The translations under genes were made by a program, and so were the position numbers. Positions 62,421-64,000 of a stretch of 64,000 bases of DNA are shown one piece after another; positions within the stretch are counted from its first letter, which is position 1; the number at the start of each line of letters is the position of its first letter. Origin of the DNA: Nitrosomonas sp. GTDB lineage: Bacteria; Pseudomonadota; Gammaproteobacteria; Burkholderiales; Nitrosomonadaceae. The stretch is from contig JAGRFM010000058.1 in assembly GCA_020446045.1 (NCBI GenBank), positions 1-64,000 on the forward strand, written 5' to 3'. The notes below the pieces were generated by a model. That model did no database searches. It was not told the origin of the DNA and saw nothing but the letters and a program-made list of their open reading frames with translations.

Positions 62421-63386
62421 ATGTTGATACGCGTTTTTTGTTTACTGTTATTAATGGGTAGCGGCGTTGCTTACGCAGGGTTATTTGGGGATGGTAAAGC
62501 GCGCGAACAAATCAATGAATTGCGCCAACAGGTCACAGAACTGGAAGCGCGTATCGCTCAGATGGAAACAGCCTTAAAAAGCCAGGCATTGCTTGAGCTG
62601 TACGCTCAAGTGGAAACCATGACTATGGAGCTCGGAAGACTGCGCGGCCAGATCGAGGTGCTCTCGAACGATAATGTATCGCTGCAAAAACGGCAAAGGG
62701 ATTTTTATATCGATCTCGATACCCGTTTACGGCAAATTGAAGATCCCAATGCACCGTTACCCACGTATGCAGACCCGGCGGCAAGCGGTGAAAGCGATGT
62801 TGAGAGCCCTGTTGTAAGCCCTGGCGCCGCTGCACCAGGGGACGAATTTATTACAGCGCCGCATGGAACACGGATCACCGCGCATCCGGAATTACCGGAG
62901 GGACAACCGGTGCATAGTGATGCAACGGTTCCGGGTATCGATTCATCGGCAGCTGCTCCGGGTGATAACGTGATAGCCGCGATTCCCAGTCAGAGCCTTG
63001 AATCAGCCGGATTAACGGAAAAACAGCAATACGATTCGGCATACCGTCAGTTTATAGAAGGCGATTATGCCGGCGCCAGGTCTCAATTCGAATCGTTCCT
63101 GAATCATTATCCAAAATCGAGCCTCGCGCCCAGTGCGGCTTACTGGATCGGCAATGCCCATTATGCCTTGCGTGATTTTCAGCAGGCAATCAATGCGCAG
63201 CATAATCTGATCAATCGTTATCCGGATAGCGCTAAAGTGCCCGATGCAATGTTAAACATCGCCAGCAGCCAAACGGAAATGGCTGACAAAAAGGCTGCCA
63301 AAAAAACACTCAAAGAACTCATTGCCAAATATCCATTCAGCGGTGCGGCAGAAAAGGCCAAGCAGCGCTTGAGTCAAATGAATTAA
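62421..63386 (+). CDS. cpoB: Cell division coordinator CpoB (YbgF)
   Basis: A 321-residue periplasmic protein: signal peptide (LLLMGSGVAYA), coiled coil (REQINELRQQVTELEARIAQMETAL), Pro/Ala/Glu-rich linker, and C-terminal TPR repeats (YDSAYRQFIEGDYAGARSQFESFL ... YWIGNAHYALRDFQQAI). It links Tol with peptidoglycan synthesis. The stop codon TAA consists of a TA target pair plus the first base of element copy G, so the insertion lies exactly at the gene end. Confidence 0.93.
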   Translation: MLIRVFCLLLLMGSGVAYAGLFGDGKAREQINELRQQVTELEARIAQMETALKSQALLELYAQVETMTMELGRLRGQIEVLSNDNVSLQKRQRDFYIDLDTRLRQIEDPNAPLPTYADPAASGESDVESPVVSPGAAAPGDEFITAPHGTRITAHPELPEGQPVHSDATVPGIDSSAAAPGDNVIAAIPSQSLESAGLTEKQQYDSAYRQFIEGDYAGARSQFESFLNHYPKSSLAPSAAYWIGNAHYALRDFQQAINAQHNLINRYPDSAKVPDAMLNIASSQTEMADKKAAKKTLKELIAKYPFSGAAEKAKQRLSQMN

Positions 63387-63528
63387 GGATATCTCTAAAA
63401 ATCCATAATTTGTTACAATACTTCGTTGCTCACAAAAAATATTTCCTGATAGTTCAATCATATGCGGCGTCAATATTTTTTGTTCGCGCCTTGTCTTGTT
63501 TAAAACTATGAATTTTTAAAGACATCCT
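63386..63528 (+). mobile_element. Miniature element family 2, copy G
   Basis: 143 bases. Ends AGGATATCTCTAAAAATCC and GAATTTTTAAAGACATCCT are inverted copies; the inner CACAAAAAATATT / AATATTTTTTG pair is perfect. Left TA at 63384-63385 (part of the cpoB stop); right flank TG. It separates cpoB from queE. Confidence 0.87.
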
Positions 63529-63623
63529 TGATTAGAAATTGTTTTCCTATCTACCCAGATTGCTCAATAAACCGTTTCCGGGGTTTCGATAAAACCTCAA
63601 TTCAATCAACCCGTTTTTTAATC

Positions 63624-64000
63624 ATGCCGACCGATCGATCCCAGGTCTTACGTATCAGCGAGATTTTCTACTCCCTGCAGGGAGAAACCAGCCGTATCGG
63701 ATTGCCGACCGTGTTTATCCGTCTGACCGGTTGCCCGTTGCGTTGCGGTTATTGCGATACCAGCTATGCCTTCACGGGCGGTCAGAACATGACACTCACC
63801 GCGATTCTTGAACAGGTTGCCGGTTACCGGACTCGGTATGTCACTGTTACCGGCGGTGAACCTTTGGCGCAAAAAAACTGCCCGGCGTTGCTGACCGCAC
63901 TTTGTGATGCAGGCTATTCCGTGTCACTCGAAACCAGCGGTGCGCTGGATATTGCCGAAGTCGATCCGCGCGTGAGCAAAATCATGGATATCAAAACGCC
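63624..64000 (+). CDS. queE: 7-carboxy-7-deazaguanine synthase QueE (partial)
   Basis: The open frame from ATG 63624 runs off the window after about 125 codons. It encodes a radical SAM enzyme of queuosine synthesis: ISEIFYSLQGETSRIGLPTVFIRLTGC, cluster motif CPLRCGYCD (CxxxCxxC) and VTVTGGEPLAQKNCP, followed by VSLETSGALD. These match QueE closely. Placement right after tol-pal-cpoB is common in Beta- and Gammaproteobacteria. The C-terminal third is not visible here. Confidence 0.93.
   Translation, partial: MPTDRSQVLRISEIFYSLQGETSRIGLPTVFIRLTGCPLRCGYCDTSYAFTGGQNMTLTAILEQVAGYRTRYVTVTGGEPLAQKNCPALLTALCDAGYSVSLETSGALDIAEVDPRVSKIMDIKT

Overview
The window reads as chromosome of a moderately AT-rich Gram-negative proteobacterium. 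It has a Tol-Pal envelope complex, a type II secretion locus, siroheme, thiamine and isoleucine genes, and a Cus/Czc-type RND pump. The overall gene mix and the dense small TA-flanked repeats resemble ammonia-oxidising Betaproteobacteria of the Nitrosomonas type. That placement is inference, because no rRNA or lineage marker gene is present.

Layout. 1-5.0 kb: a 270-bp miniature inverted-repeat element sits against a czcB-czcA metal efflux pair. 5.2-8.1 kb: an exported protein of unknown role followed by a PqqD-like / HprK-like / nucleotidyltransferase trio (the 'HPr-rel-A' gene set, function unknown). 8.1-9.1 kb: a J-like/zinc-ribbon/PilZ fusion. 9.3-12.9 kb: a frameshifted barrel-protein remnant, then the ovothiol pair ovoA-ovoB with a strong terminator. 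13.0-17.3 kb: a type I-F Cascade operon (cas8f-cas5f-cas7f-cas6f) with no cas1 or cas2-3, followed by a one-spacer mini-array. 17.6-20.3 kb: an inverted-repeat element, a KamA-family radical SAM protein and a YugP-type metalloprotease. 20.3-30.3 kb: an eleven-gene type II secretion/type IV pilus-like operon, including PilMNOP-like inner-membrane genes, a secretin with a cohesin-like tail and four (pseudo)pilin-like genes. 30.3-35.7 kb: siroheme synthase, an exported flavodoxin-like protein, and a NIT-HAMP-PAS-GGDEF-EAL protein. 35.8-40.2 kb: a TIR protein overlapping an nSTAND-WD40 ATPase, which looks like a defence or conflict module. 40.3-53 kb: metabolic and housekeeping genes (RidA, SbcB, IlvA, MddA-like, iron ABC transporter, TrmB, ThiS/ThiG). 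53-57.7 kb: a His/Tyr-rich secreted protein, a PepSY protein with a PhoPQ-like pair, and a CorB-type protein. 57.9-63.4 kb: the ybgC-tolQRAB-pal-cpoB operon. The window ends inside queE.

Two themes stand out. First, the last 24 kb carries seven copies of a ~143-bp palindromic element, while I see none in the first 40 kb. Most copies are flanked on at least one side by TA. They lie exactly at gene edges: one supplies the Shine-Dalgarno sequence of trmB, two supply the last base of stop codons, and one is itself interrupted by a 26-bp palindrome made of the two ends of the 270-bp element at the window start. Second, there are two loci of defence type: the nuclease-less I-F Cascade, which may be a decaying system or one reused for regulation, and the TIR + nSTAND-WD40 pair with near-identical 129-bp sensor repeats. 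I found no tRNA or rRNA genes, no intact insertion-sequence transposase and no obvious riboswitch.
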